Shown here one piece after another: positions 24,204-36,288 of a DNA stretch of 64,000 nucleotides. The position numbers and the translations under genes are program-made. The stretch comes from Paramecium tetraurelia (taxonomy: Eukaryota; Ciliophora; Oligohymenophorea; Peniculida; Parameciidae). The stretch is taken from positions 218,240 through 282,239 of the forward strand of contig NW_001798971.1 of NCBI RefSeq assembly GCF_000165425.1. The letters are read 5' to 3'. Below the pieces are notes generated by a model. That model was not told the origin of the DNA, searched no databases, and saw nothing but the letters and a program-made list of their open reading frames with translations. Each line of letters starts with the position of its first letter. The stretch's first letter is position 1.

Positions 24204-25724
24204 ATGAAGAATCGGAAAACCAAAAAACATTAAACTCACTTATAAACAAATAGCCATGCTCTTCTTCATTCAGGAACTATAATAGCTGATAAGTTTATAT
24301 TATTGGAGAAAGTTGGATAAGGCAGCTTTGGATATATTTTTAAAACAGAGAACATCGAAACGAAAGAGGTAGTAGCTACAAAATTTGAGAAGAGAGAGAA
24401 TAAAAGTACTAGTACAGGGAGCATGTTGGTTAGAGAAATCAAAGTGTTGTTGGAACTAAGTGGAGTGGAAGGTATTATAAATAGTATAATTATAAAGGTT
24501 TCCCATAAATTCAATATTATGGAAGAGACGAAAATTATAATTATTGCATGATCACTTATCTGGGTCATAATTTAGAATACCTGCTAAGGAAAAGCAAAGG
24601 GTTTTCTTAACTGTCCTGCCTTAAATTATCTCTTCAATTAATTGAAAGATTGGAATCTCTACATAACAAAAATATTATTCATCGAGATTTAAAACCTGAA
24701 AATTTAGTGATTGGTTATATTGACACCCACAATGTCTATCTGATTGATTTTGGATTAGCTAAGTATTTTAAGGATAGCAATGGATAACATATACCTTTAT
24801 CAGATAAAAAGGGAATCATCGGAACTGCTCGATACGCTAGTATAGCAGCTCATTAAGGATTGGAATAATCTCGAAAAGATGATCTAGAGAGCTTAGGTTA
24901 TGTTTTAATTTATTTGAACTTTGGAAAGCTTCCTTGGATGAATCTTTAAATTGCTGACAAACATGAAAAGTATAAAACTATATATGAATTGAAGAAAAAT
25001 ATAAAATTAGAATTATTAACTGAAGGGCTTTCTTAGGTAATCTGAAACAATATTTAGTGCTATTTACTCTTACTATAACATGCGAAGTCAAGAGAATTTT
25101 AAGAATCACCTAATTATGCATTTCTTAAAGATTAATTTAAAAAAGCAATCTCTGAAAAAGAGTGTGAGGAATCATTTTATATGTTTGATTGGGAAAAACT
25201 TGCAGAAGTGAAAAACAAAAAACAGATACATTAAAGCAAAATTGAGAATCCTCCTGTAATACGAAGTACAATCAAAAGATCATCTGCGGCTATTGTAGAT
25301 CATCCTAAAAAATAACTTTCTACTAATTTAGTTCTTCCAGAACCAGAAAATATCGAGAATAGGAGTCGTAACGTAAATTATCAAATAATTAAATTAGGGA
25401 GTAAGTATGCATACATTAGGAACCTCTAAAATGATAAATTATCAAGTAAGTCAAAAAAATATTGTTGAAGTTGATAAATATAGAAGAATTATGGAAAAAT
25501 AATTGCCAAGAGGCCAAAGGAAAAGTCAAACAGTAGTATAACAGTAGTAATAAGCCTTCTGCAAGGAAACTAGTAAGCATTTTCAGGAAAGGGTCAAAAC
25601 TATCGAATAAGTAGAATAAGAGTTTGAATAATTCAATGATTTAGACCTATTAGCTAAGGATGATGCGAACTTACACTTCAATAACATTAAAGCTTTCTAT
25701 TTCAAAAATTAATTGTATCATTGA
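24204..25724 (+). CDS. Casein kinase 1 family protein kinase
   Basis: A 484-residue Ser/Thr kinase. Seen: glycine loop EKVGQGSFGYIFK, ATP Lys in VVATKFEK, catalytic loop IIHRDLKPENLVIG, DFGLAKYF, and the CK1 signature GTARYASIAAHQGLEQSRKD (family form GTxRYxSxxxHxGxExSRRDD), followed by LESLGYVLIYLNFGKLPW. After the kinase domain there is a ~170-residue basic, Gln-rich, coiled tail. Introns: 24472-24497 (26 nt), 25037-25057 (21 nt) and 25401-25419 (only 19 nt, GTAAGT...TTAG). All catalytic residues are present. CK1 kinases are greatly expanded in Paramecium; which paralogue this is cannot be told. Confidence 0.92.
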
Positions 25725-25808
25725 TTTACTTGATTTAACCATTTTTCTAGTTATTTTATATTTTTATTTTATTTATCATATCGAACTTAATTATACATGA
25801 AAATTCAA

Positions 25809-26786
25809 TCATTATTTTTTATATTAATTCAAACTATTCTTCATTTCTCGTAGTAGTTCTTTGTTCCAATCCAGAGAATATGATTTGAACGAGAACTTCA
25901 AAAATATTTCTAATTTCTCATTCAATTTAAAATACTTAAGCATTCTTAAAAAATAAAATTTCATCTTCTTTTCATTATGCTCTAATCTAGAACGAAACTA
26001 CGTATTTATTAATATTGTATTATTACCTTAAACATGTCAAAATCGTCTACCAAAAATTTATTCAATTTGTTAATTTCCTCTTCACAACCTTAATAATAAT
26101 GATATCTCAAAAAATATTAGCAAAATATCTACTAAGAAAGTTAATGTTGATGAAGAGTCTTTAAATTTATAATGGTATTATTTTTCAACATTCTCCTCCA
26201 TTTCTAATAGTCTATGAATTCCTAATTTTTAAACAAAATTGAATCAAGATTGTCCTCTCCAACCGACTAGTTGATAATTGATGAAGATTTAGTCAACTCC
26301 TCAATTTGCTTTTAATCTATTAATTCAAATATATTTAAGGCTTATAGTACTTGCTTATAAAATACTCTCAATAATTTCAAAAAAATACCTTTATGGAACA
26401 AAATAACTTAATAAGCTTATGTGAATGTTATATGTGTAATTGGGACTTGCAAGATATTTAAAAATTTATTCTAAACCGTTCCTTTTTTCATACATGGTCT
26501 TGGATCTATAAACCGCTTAATCAGAATATGCAGACAGAATCAATATTAGATTGCAATCATATAATTCTTGTTTTTTGTATTCGCTGCATAAGTATTTAGG
26601 TTTGATGCAATTTGATGATATTCCATTCGCCACTGATAATCCGAAAAGAGGCATCAACATATATTTGTCGAATATCAAATCAGTTTCATTTTACAGTTAA
26701 TAATGAGTAGTCATAAACAACTTATTCATTCTATTTGGATTATAAACTTTTTGTAAAATATGAGCACTTTCAGATATTTATTTCAT
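25809..26786 (-). CDS. Unknown helical protein
   Basis: A 305-residue soluble protein, not recognised. N-terminus MKQISESAHILQKVYNPNRM; central part with HITFTQAYQVILFHKGIFL and a Gln/Glu/Ser-rich linker; C-terminus basic and helical (KMKFYFLRMLKYFKLNEKL). Introns of 31 nt (about 26465-26495) and 29 nt (about 26004-26032) give a clean frame with length divisible by three. Convergent with the kinase gene (84 bp between stops), divergent from B9D1 (265 bp between starts). Confidence 0.7.
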
Positions 26787-27051
26787 TATATTTAAATTAT
26801 TTAATAATATTGAGGTTTTGCATTTTACAAGTTAACAAACATCCAATACTCTATTTTTGAAAATAAGTTACTCAGTTAATTCAATTGCTTGCACCAATAT
26901 CTTTGATGATTTATATAAAAAAATAAATGATAAATTATGAAACCATATTTCCTTTTTATGCATACATAGGAAAGATTTTTGTATTTAAGCAAATTATTGA
27001 ATTAGTGTAAGTTTCACAGTTCATTTAATAATAATTTTAAAAAAATTGAAA

Positions 27052-27843
27052 ATGATGAATACAAGAAATTATAAAAAAGATGTATCAGATTAAGGCTCTA
27101 TCAAAGGATAAACAAATTAAAACTTTGGATATTCACAACCTCAATAATTTTAAGATGGAATTTCGAGAATTCAAGAAGAGATGATGGATCCTCGAAACAT
27201 TTAGCCTGATTCTATGTTTGTGAATTTTAGCGGAGTTCTAGAATGTGGTGAAGTAAAAGAGCTATTTAATAAATTAGTGTGAAGATGAAGAATCGTTAAG
27301 AATAGAATATGCAGTAAAATATGGAGGAGAAGATTGGACATATTTGAAAACTAGTGTATGATTTCAAATAAAATTAGAATAATGCTGATGATGCAGAACC
27401 AAGTGGAATATCTTAATTGAGCACTTCACGAAATTTACACTCGAGAAATATTGTTTGGAATTTCCCTTTTGAATGCAACTTTCAAACTAAAAACATATTC
27501 GGATGGCCCCAGGTTGTAGTCAGACTTTCAGGTCCTGATTTCATGGGAAGAAGTGTGGCTAAAGGGTATGGATCCGTTCATGTTCCAACTTAACCAGGAT
27601 AGTATGAATTCTGAATAGTCTTCTAGTCATGAAAGAGTAATTAGAATATTCAAACCTCTACCAATTTCTGGATTCACAGGATTTTTAGGTTATTTGTTAG
27701 GGAACACTGCTGAACTCAAAAACTTCGATAAAGTTATTTCCTCAGGTGAAGGAAGAGAAGTTACTCGAGTAAAATCGGTGGGATATGTAAAAGTTAAGTT
27801 TCACGTAACATTAGTAAATTTTGATAAATTTGGTTATTTATGA
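27052..27843 (+). CDS. B9D1: B9 domain protein 1 (transition-zone MKS complex)
   Basis: A 239-residue protein whose B9 (C2-like) domain matches B9D1, a component of the MKS module at the ciliary transition zone. Seen: FVNFSGVLECGE, YAVKYGGEDW, NIVWNFPFECNFQTKN, FGWPQVVVRLSGPDFMGR, VAKGYGSVHVPTQPGQYE-like block, and SGEGREVTRVKSVGYVKVKF, the most characteristic segment. An N-terminal ~40-residue Gln-rich extension precedes the domain. Introns: 27253-27277, 27356-27377 and 27602-27626 (25, 22, 25 nt). Start chosen at the first of two adjacent ATGs. Confidence 0.93.
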
Positions 27844-28219
27844 TATTGCATAAATAAATTAATTAATTTTATTTTTATTGATCTTAATCTCTGATATAAT
27901 AGGTACTCGCTAATTTAGATACATATCTTAAAGTAATAATTACTCTTATTTTTTTAAATTACAGGTGAGACAACACAAAGATAACAAATGTAATTTGAAG
28001 TTTTTATTGAAATAAAGTAACATTCCATTTGTATTTTCAAAGAATAACAATAATATTTTGAAACATGTGATTCAATTTTTAAAAAAACATTAATACAATT
28101 GAATGCTAAATTTACAAAAAATGAACAAATAACAGCTTTATTATTTTTTGAAATCTTTCCTTCTGTCAAATAAAGTATGAGTTTTGATATAAAATGAAAT
28201 CTATAATTATTATTAAAAT
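27844..28219. other. Intergenic spacer
   Basis: AT-rich DNA between B9D1 and the cyclase gene, both on the plus strand. No convincing open frame on either strand; a Ser/Tyr/Ile-rich minus-strand stretch near 27954-28229 looks like chance readthrough. Likely contains the B9D1 3' end and the cyclase promoter. Confidence 0.5.
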
Positions 28220-29241
28220 ATGAACTCATAAAACGACCAAGAAAAGTAGGGCTAAGATGAACAAGGATTGGGAGAAGTGTTTGTACCAGCTCAGGTTGTG
28301 AATAACTTTAATCAAATGGTTGCTGATCCTCAACCTGTATTTCCTCTATTGATAATAATTATAGTTCCCATCTGATAGGTCAGCTAAGCCTACTTAAGAG
28401 AATAACCTTCAGAATTAAGCTCCTTTGGTATGTAGATGGATATATGTAGTTAACTGATAAGTAGCAAGCGTAACCATTAATCAAGAAGCTTGATCCTGGT
28501 TCTGAAGAAATAAAAAAGATTCCCAAAGCAAGAAATGGATCTGCTCATCATAGTTAAGATGATGTCTCAGTTAAAAGTTCAGGAGGAGCCAAATCTCCTC
28601 ATTAATGTACCATTTTGCTATAATTAATCAGAAGCCCAATAGAAACGCATTAAAAGAATGAACAGCAGAGTCAAGAGTCGACATTCTCAATAAAAACAAC
28701 AATCAGATTTCTCAAAAAGTATAATGAAAATCACAGAAAACACAATCTTCTCAATAATCATGGCAATCGTCACTATTTATGCTTTATTTGGAGATGATAT
28801 TCGAATTTTATCAGTAGATAAGTAGGGAGATGATGTATTCTTTATCCTAACCGTGATATGCATGATTGCATTTATTATCGAAATTACACTTACAAGTATC
28901 GCTAAACCAGACTACATTCTGAATGTAAATATAAAACAAATTTTAGTTTTATTTTATCTTAGATTTAATATCAACCTTAACGATGATATTAGATTTAGGT
29001 TGGATAACAGATACTTGGTATTCTGGAGATTTAACAAGTGCATCTTAAATTAAATCTATTGGTACTGCATCCAGAGCAGCAAGAAAAGCAGCAAGAGTTA
29101 TTAGAGTTATAAGACTTGTGAGATTGGTTAAACTATACAAACATGCTCGCTAGTAAATGGAAAGAGAGTAGTAAAGAAAATTACTTTAAGATTTATTAAG
29201 ATAAGCATAATAAAGTAAGAGTTCAGATTAATAATAATAAC

Positions 29242-29285
<44 letters not shown>

Positions 29286-31445
29286 TAATAACAATAACAA
29301 TAACAATAATAGTAAAATTCATAAATATAATAAATTATACCTTAAAATGATGAATCCAGAAATAATTCTCAAAATGAAATTGAAGTTGCCAAGACACCAG
29401 ATAGAAGCTCTACTTCTTAAATAAGAACCTCTTAAACTTCATCTTAACCAGAAAACCAAATAAAGGAATCTATTGTAGGAGCTTAATTATCAGATCTTGT
29501 TATGAGAAGAGTTATTACTATTATTTTAGCCATTCTAATAAGTATTCCTGTTCTTTCCTTAGATACTTATTAAGAAACAATTAGCAGTTATGATTCCGGA
29601 ATTTACAGAATCTATTAATTTAAAGATAATCCCGAAATAATGAAATCTCTTTTGTATTAATATGCTCAATTCCATGTAGGAGAAATTTACCCAATTTATA
29701 GTGTTGATGTTAATTTAAAAGGAAATGGCAGTACCGATCTTGATGAATGGAATTACAATACTAATCCAGAAATCTTTGAAGTTCCTGCATATGAAACTAA
29801 AGACTAATATAGATTTTCTGATTTACAATATTATGTTAAATCTGAAGGATCAGATCTACAGACATATGCTGCAGCTGATTTGGTTACCTATAATCAAACT
29901 AATGCTATTTTGTCAATATTTTAAACCGTCTTTGTATGCATTGTCTTAGCTGTTTCAGCTTTGATGTTCAATAAAGATGTATCTGATTTAGTGATAGATC
30001 CAATAGAAGCAATGATGTAGAAAATAGAAATGATAGCAGCAAATCCACTTGAAGCAGTAAATATAGAAGAATAAGAAGATTTAATAATGGAAGAGTTGGA
30101 GAAATCTCAGGATGTGGAAAAATTAAAATAGAAAGAGATAGAGAAGCATATGGAAACCTATGTCCTCTAAAGATTAATAATGAAAGTAGGTGCTTTGTTA
30201 GCTGTTGGATTTGGTGAAGCAGGTTCTGAAATTATAGCTGAAAACATTAAAAAGGGTGGCAGTGTAGATCCCATGATTCCTGGTAAGAAGATTTTGGCAA
30301 TCTTTGGATTTTGCGATATTAGAAATTTCACTGATGTAATATAAACTATTAACAATATAGGCAACTGAAGTATTATAATAAGGAGTAATGGTTTTTGTAA
30401 ATGAAATTGCTGAGATTGTTCATTCAACAGTTGATTCTATGAGTGGATCTGCTAATAAAAATATTGGTGATGCTTTCTTGCTCGTTTGGAAGTATTCACC
30501 CAATGATTATCATCCTGATCCTGACAATCCTAGAAACCTGAAATTAAAAACAGAAAAATACATTAAGTAAAAGGGAGACATGGCTGTGATGGCATTTCTC
30601 AAGATTATAACAGCAATCTCTATCTCCAAAAAGTTGGAGAAGTATAAGAAACATGAGGGACTTAATGCTAGAATGAAAGACTATTCTGTGAAAATGGGTT
30701 TTGGTTTACACATGGGCTGGGGAATTGAAGGAGCTATTGGTTCTGGATTTAAAATTGATGCTTCATATCTTAGTCCAAATGTTAATATGGCATCAAGATT
30801 AGAGGCAGCAACAAAGCAATTTGGAGCTCTTATTCTCGTTAGTGGTATTCTAAAGTAATATTTGACTGATGAATGTTAAAAACAGATGAGAATGATTGAT
30901 ATTGTTACTGTGAAAGGAAGTATTGTTCCTTTAGGTATTATATCATATTATTTTAAGAACTGCATACAGTGGATATGTCTATTAAAAATTTGCAAGCTAA
31001 AATCAAGTCTCTAAGGGATAAATTTGATGTTTCCTCGATGACTTAAAAAGAATCAAAGAAATTTAGAGTCGTGAATAGATTTAAGAGAGATTAACAGATG
31101 AAATAGGTGATGAACAATTAAACTAATATTACTGATCTCTTTGAAAAGGATGACGAATTGTCAGCTGCTAGAGAACCATACACTTAAGTACAATATTCAT
31201 TATGATTTTATTATAGTAATTTTATGAGACTTGGAAATAGGGATTTGATTAATACATTAAAGGAAATTGGGGAGAAGCATAATCAATATTCTAGAAAACC
31301 TTAGTAAATCAAATAATTAATAGTTTAGATTATGATACCTGAACATAAGGATGGGCCGTCAAATACTCTTTTAGAGGTTATTCATTCTTGTGGTGGAAAA
31401 GCTCCCAAAGATTGGAAAGGTTTTAGAGAGCTTACAGAAAAATGA
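28220..31445 (+). CDS. Class III nucleotide cyclase with N-terminal voltage-sensor-like domain
   Basis: About 1008 residues. Order: Gln/Ser-rich cytoplasmic N-terminus (1-145); three membrane helices (about 147-167, 180-205, 210-230) and an S4-like helix at about 254-280 with Arg/Lys every third residue (AARVIRVIRLVRLVK); a 29-Gln tract (about 305-333); membrane helix about 394-415; a ~110-residue extracellular insert with NxT/NxS sites; membrane helix about 528-552 leading into a HAMP-like linker (DPIEAMMQKIEMIAANPLEA); class III catalytic domain about 660-865 with metal sites in GFCDIRNFTD and NIGDAFLLVWK and the transition-state pair in VNMASRLE; C-terminal helical domain ending GFRELTEK. 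The Lys in ANKNIGDAF favours ATP, but this is tentative. Eight introns: 28337-28364, 28428-28449, 28607-28631, 28925-28946, 30336-30360, 30935-30957, 31188-31216, 31304-31328. A voltage-sensor plus cyclase combination is known from Paramecium adenylyl cyclase, where a K+ pore follows; no pore motif is visible here. Confidence 0.85.
29229..29315 (+). repeat. (TAA/CAA)29 tract encoding polyglutamine
   Basis: Twenty-nine consecutive codons TAA, CAA or TAG, all glutamine in this code, within the cyclase between the S4-like helix and the next membrane helix. About 17 in a row form a near-perfect TAA microsatellite. In the standard code this would be a wall of stops. Confidence 0.95.
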
Positions 31446-31510
31446 TCAACAAATCTTTATTTGTCTTCAAAATTTATTAATTTAATTAAATAAAAATAAT
31501 ATCAAAAAAA

Positions 31511-31582
31511 GCGGACCGAAAGGGGTCGAACCTTCACTTCCAAATTAGGAGCTTGGCGTATTACCAGCAATACTGCAGTCCG
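31511..31582 (-). tRNA. tRNA-Arg (anticodon CCT)
   Basis: A 72-nt cloverleaf on the minus strand: acceptor CGGACTG pairs with CGGTCCG (one G-T), D stem GTAT/ATAC with loop TGCTGGTA, anticodon arm CCAAG-CTCCTAA-TTTGG giving anticodon CCT (reads AGG), variable AAGT, T arm GAAGG-TTCGACC-CCTTT. No intron. A run of T follows the 3' end (A run at 31504-31510 on the plus strand), a Pol III terminator. CCA is not encoded. Confidence 0.93.
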
Positions 31583-31642
31583 TATTTAGAAATATTAAAG
31601 GCAGAGATGATTGTATACTAAATGATGATGCAAAATTAAATA

Positions 31643-32776
31643 TCAATTTATGTGATAAAAGGACATTTGATATATTTCAACTTCATCATCAGATCCAATT
31701 AATATGAATTGTTTGAAAGAAAGCTGCATGTTAGACATAAAAAATCTGGAGCCATTCAATTGTTTTGATATTTCTATATAAATACTGTTATCAGCATAAT
31801 CATAAAAACTAAGGGTTCCATCAAAATGCATCATACAAATTTCAAATTCTTCACTTTAATTCTATGATATATCACATTTTTTTGGTTCTATATCAAATGC
31901 TGTAATCATTGATTTGTTATTATTTTGATACTTAATGACATTCCATTTCTTTAATCCATTATCTTCTATTTCAAAATACTATAACATTTCTCCATTCTAT
32001 ATTGGAACCATCAAGTTGGCCTTATTGTGTTAAAAATATAATTTAGGAGGTGAAGTTATTCTATTAATGTTGTGAACATGATGCTGAATGTTAAAAAAGA
32101 GATCAATTGATAAGATTGAAATAATTCCGTTGTAAGATGTCAATGCTATGAAATATTTTTAATTCTGAGTTGAAATGTCATTGAATATAATGAGTTGTTC
32201 AAAAGTGAATTCTTGCAATAATCTAATTTATTTATTTTTGATATCAATCTCAAAGAGTCCAACACTTAAGTCATTGAATCCTACGATTAAGATTATAACT
32301 TCCAATAAGTATCTTGAATTCATCCAGATTATTCTCTTTGTGATTTATATATTGATGTTTATCTCCTTGGATTGATCATCAAATAATTTGATCTGTTACC
32401 CATTCTTTCCACTGCTAACCACTAAAATTCCAGTGCTCAAAGGTAATATCCTTTAAGTATTTTAGAACTCATTTGGTAAAGGGAATGCAGTTAAACATTC
32501 TAATGGACATTAATATTTTGTCAAATCAATGCATAATTATTAATGAACAAAATCTGGCTACTTAAGTTCAATAGTAAATATTTGTTAGCCTCCGATGTAT
32601 ACAAAACACTCACCTTCAATAAATTAATCTTCATCAATTGAATCTTTGTGTTAAGATACAGTCTCTTCTTAAACCAAACCACTTGCATATTGTGGGTAAA
32701 CAATTCTCTATATAGAATATCGATTAGTGCCATTATGAGAATAATGTTAGAATTGAGTTAAATTTCGACTTTCCAT
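31643..32776 (-). CDS. Unknown beta-propeller-like protein
   Basis: A 377-residue protein in a single intronless frame from MESRNLTQFQHYSHNGTNRY. Alternating short hydrophobic strands with turns (CFVYIGGQQIFTIEL, GILVVSSGKNGQQIKLFDD, ILIVGFNDLSVGLFEID, ICMMHFDGTLSFYDYADNS) suggest a WD40-like or related beta-propeller, but no clear WD signature is present. No signal or membrane helix. Not recognised. An ATG at 32733 opens a different, shorter frame; the chosen frame is open from start to stop. Confidence 0.65.
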
Positions 32777-33124
32777 GGATAATAAAATAACAAATTGTAA
32801 AAAATTTTATTATGAAATGACTAGATAGTTGTATGAATATCTAAATACTTTTTAACAATCAGTAAACGAATAAGTAATAATAACCCATTGAGATTAAACT
32901 AAAAATATTAATCAATAACTAAATCGTCACACATATAGAAAACAAAAAATAACCTATAATGGAATTCCACAATTTGAAGTTAATTTGAAAAATAAAAAAT
33001 TCTTAAATTATGCATGAGAATATCACAGTAAAATTTATAGCTACAATTAAACACTCTTTTCACTTTTCTTTGAAATGATTATTTCTTTAATTCATAATTA
33101 ATTTTATTCAAATATATTTATAAA
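32777..33124. other. Divergent intergenic region
   Basis: Very AT-rich spacer between two divergently transcribed genes, presumably containing both promoters. No open frame or repeat of note. Confidence 0.5.
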
Positions 33125-34673
33125 ATGCCAACTTCGGTTAATGCAATTGAAAAGGCTAATGTATTGAGAAAGGAGTTTTTGGAAATAGAAATAAATCATG
33201 ACGAATTGTTATCTATTGAATAATTTTATAGATGCTTAGATAAGAAAGTATAATCTGCTACAAAATTTAGTTGAGAAGACAATTTGATAGAGAATTAGGA
33301 GATCAATTATATTAAAGAATGAACAAAAGTTTTAACAATAAAGTCACGGTGGATGAATTTATTAAAGTGTTTCTCCAAGCGGAGGAGATCTTAAAGAATA
33401 AAATCGAAGGTTGTAAAAAGCAGATTTTAGATTATAATAAATAAAGAAAATATGTATCAAACTAATTTGATGTATTTATTATCAATAAAGAATTAAGTCA
33501 ATAAAAGATAGTGAAAGAGTTAATTAATATGGGATAAAAGAGGACAGTTATTTGACAGTTGAATTGTTAGAAGGAGTCAATTTTCCAGCTTAAAATGTAT
33601 CAGTAATTTTAAAATTGGAAAATTAAAAATAAGAAATTCAACAGCAAAATGGGCCATCTCCATAATGGAACAAAACGCTTAATTTGTATCTTTTTTCTTT
33701 ATGTTAGTAAAATTTCAACTGGCCTTGAAGAATTATAATTATTCTTCTATACCATAAATCATCCTAACATACCACAATTATTAGGAACTGTGACTTTATC
33801 ATTATCACATTTAACCAATCAAACTAAAATTGAAGATTGCTGTCAGTTATTTAATAAAAATGGATAGCAAACTTAGACCAAAATTAAATTGAGATCACAA
33901 TGGATTTTTAATGAATCTAAATCGTTATGCCATTAAATTGAAGTTTGCAATGACTAAATCAAAACTGCCTAAGATGACTTAATTGATTTTGAAAAAGATC
34001 TTGCAACTCTATATGAACCCTTTCCAAATTATGTTTAATTAATTCGAAGTATTGAGAAGGAAGATCTAGCCATTAACCATTAACCTCCAAATACATTAGT
34101 GATGACCCCAATTAATAATGTTAGCTCTTAATATGATTACAAATTATACACTCGATTAAGTATATTAGTTGTAATGGGACTTAGTGTATTCATTTGCTTT
34201 GGCAAATCTTAGTTTTTGGATGTAAATATTAATACCTAACACCTATATAGTTGGTTATTTGCTTTTTCTTCATCATTGAATTTGAATTCAATAGACTTTA
34301 CAAATAGCGTTTGATATATTATTCTATAGCTGTGGGGATTTCATTGTTATGTGATTTGGTATGGGCAATCAAGTACTCCAGAGGATTTTGGGGTAGTGAA
34401 GACTCTGAAACTGATAAATACTATGTCATCGAGAAAGGTCCCAACAGATTAGCCTTGATTTTACTTTTTGTGTCTTTCATATTTAAAGTAAACTCTAGGA
34501 TACTATCATAGCTAATTTTATGTGCTCTTTTAGGAGCATTAAGTCAAGATATGCCTGAACAATTGGAGGAACAACTACCAAACAAAAACAAATCAACAAA
34601 ATAATAATCATTCTATTCAAAAAATAAGACTGCTTAATTTGGTGAGGATAATAGTACATTTTACAATTATTGA
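33125..34673 (+). CDS. C2-domain protein with C-terminal membrane helices
   Basis: A 474-residue protein. Residues 1-110: helical, EF-hand-like segment (KVTVDEFIKVFLQAEEIL). About 130-260: C2-like domain (DSYLTVELLEGVNFPAQNVS, GPSPQWNKTLNF). Then about 330-440: four hydrophobic segments (LSILVVMGLSVFICFG, LVICFFFIIEFEF, LIYYSIAVGISLLCDLVW, ALILLFVSFIFKLILCALLG) and a short cytoplasmic tail. Five introns: 33248-33270, 33472-33497, 33686-33707, 34222-34250, 34488-34511; total coding length divides by three. Typical of a ciliate-expanded family; role unknown. The C2 may bind Ca2+/lipid, but ligand aspartates are few. Confidence 0.72.
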
Positions 34674-34883
34674 TTTGATTTCTTTATTATTAAAAATGTA
34701 ATTTAATTATGAAATATCTAAAGAAAGAAGGGTATTATTGAATCCTTGGGAAACTCAAAAATTAATTTTATAATATTTCACTAACACTATAATTAAGGGT
34801 ATAATGAAATAGGGAAACTCAAATTAATTATTTATATATTTGTGATTTATTTAGAGAAAATAATATTTGTTTAATTAAATTTA

Positions 34884-36100
34884 ATGTTCATACCATACAA
34901 AAAGAATAAAGGTTATAAAATCCCTGTAATATTTGAATTCGGGCAATAAAATACAAGAGTTGGATATGCAGGAACTGATGGACCAGAAGTAGTTTTACCA
35001 TCTGATTTATTAATGGATAGTGAGGGAAATATGAAATTTATTGAGTAAAATAGCACATATCAACCTATTGGATTTGATGTTAAGAATATCCTGTAAGGAG
35101 GGTAGATAGTTGATTTCGATATATGGAAAGAATATGTAGAACACATCCTAAATAATGTTTTATTTTAAGAAAGACATTTCCCATTTTTCTTTGTTGAAAA
35201 TGGAAATGTTAAAAAAGAAACCAGAAATAAAATCATCGAAATGCTCTTTGAAGAAATCGATGTTTCTTCTGTATTTTTCCACAAAAACACGATGTTGGCA
35301 TAATATATAGTAGGAAAAGACAATGTATTAGTAGTTGATTGTGGAGCATCTCACACAACAATTACACCTATATTGGATGGAAATGTCATAGAAAAGGGTA
35401 ATCTTAATTTAATTTCTTTAAGGTGTTTTTAGAGGAGATATAGGAGGTGAGTATATAACAAATAAATTATACGATATTTGGAAATAGTAAGGATTAGCAT
35501 TTTCTAGATTTAAAAACTATAGTCAACTCTCACCCTCTCTTTAAATGTATGGAGATTTGGAGATAGTTAGAGAAATCAAGCATTAGTGTGTTAAACTATA
35601 TGATTAACCTATAGAGAACTTGTAATTTTAAATATTTACTAATTTATAGAAAATTTAATCCAACTGTCGATAATTAAGCATATGAATTGCCAGACCAAAA
35701 TAAATTGTTGATATCTGAAGAGATGTACAAGTATCCAGAATTTCTATATGAACCAACTGAATTTTTTGAAGGGATGGATAAAGCCTTGGAAACAAGTTTA
35801 GAGAAAATTGATTCCGATTATAGAAAAGAACTAGTTCAAAATGTTGTTTTGATTGGAGGAGCTAGTTGCACAGTTAACATGGTAGAAAGATTTTAAAGAA
35901 CTATCAATAATCTCAAAATCTTTGGGTTATCTTCAAGAAGCAAAGTGCAAACTCTCCCTAAATATTTTGATCGTTAACATGCTTCCTGGATAGGTGCTTC
36001 AATCGTTGCAAGTTCTTAAATTTATGATCAATGGACTTTAAATAAATCAGACTATGATGAACACGGATCCTCTCTAATAGAAAAAAAGATGTTTTATTGA
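34884..36100 (+). CDS. Actin-related protein, ARP4/ACTL6-like
   Basis: A 387-residue actin fold protein. Seen: phosphate-1 region PVIFEFGQQNTRVGYAGTD, phosphate-2 VVDCGASHTTITPILDG, GDIGGEYIT, VVLIGGASCTVN, and an actin-like C-terminus (ASWIGASIVAS, then EKKMFY). It lacks the canonical DNase-loop sequence and diverges at nucleotide contacts, as ARPs do. The GGASC...F and C-terminal pattern resemble ARP4/BAF53, a subunit of chromatin remodelling and acetylase complexes; assignment to ARP4 rather than another nuclear ARP is likely but not certain. Introns: 35398-35422 and 35622-35649 (25, 28 nt). Confidence 0.8.
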
Positions 36101-36288
36101 TAATAAATTATCATTATTTATTGATATTATTTTAAGTTTAAATTCATTTTATTAATATTTATATATCTAATTAATTCAAATTATGATAGAGTATAATGAA
36201 ATACTTTTATTTTACTAGTTAAAATATTAATATAGATGATAAAATATTTGAAGAGTTACGATTTATAATTTTCACTTAATTAATTAAT

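Noticed and set aside
29128-29322. Minus-strand Ile-rich hydrophobic frame
   Set aside because: It is the antisense of the TAA polyglutamine tract in the cyclase.
31188-31216. Apparent in-frame TGA inside the cyclase C-terminal region (31203-31205), suggesting TGA read-through or selenocysteine
   Set aside because: A 29-nt intron at 31188-31216 and a 25-nt intron at 31304-31328 remove it and give the family-like WKQGFDQYIKGNWGEAQ segment with length divisible by three.
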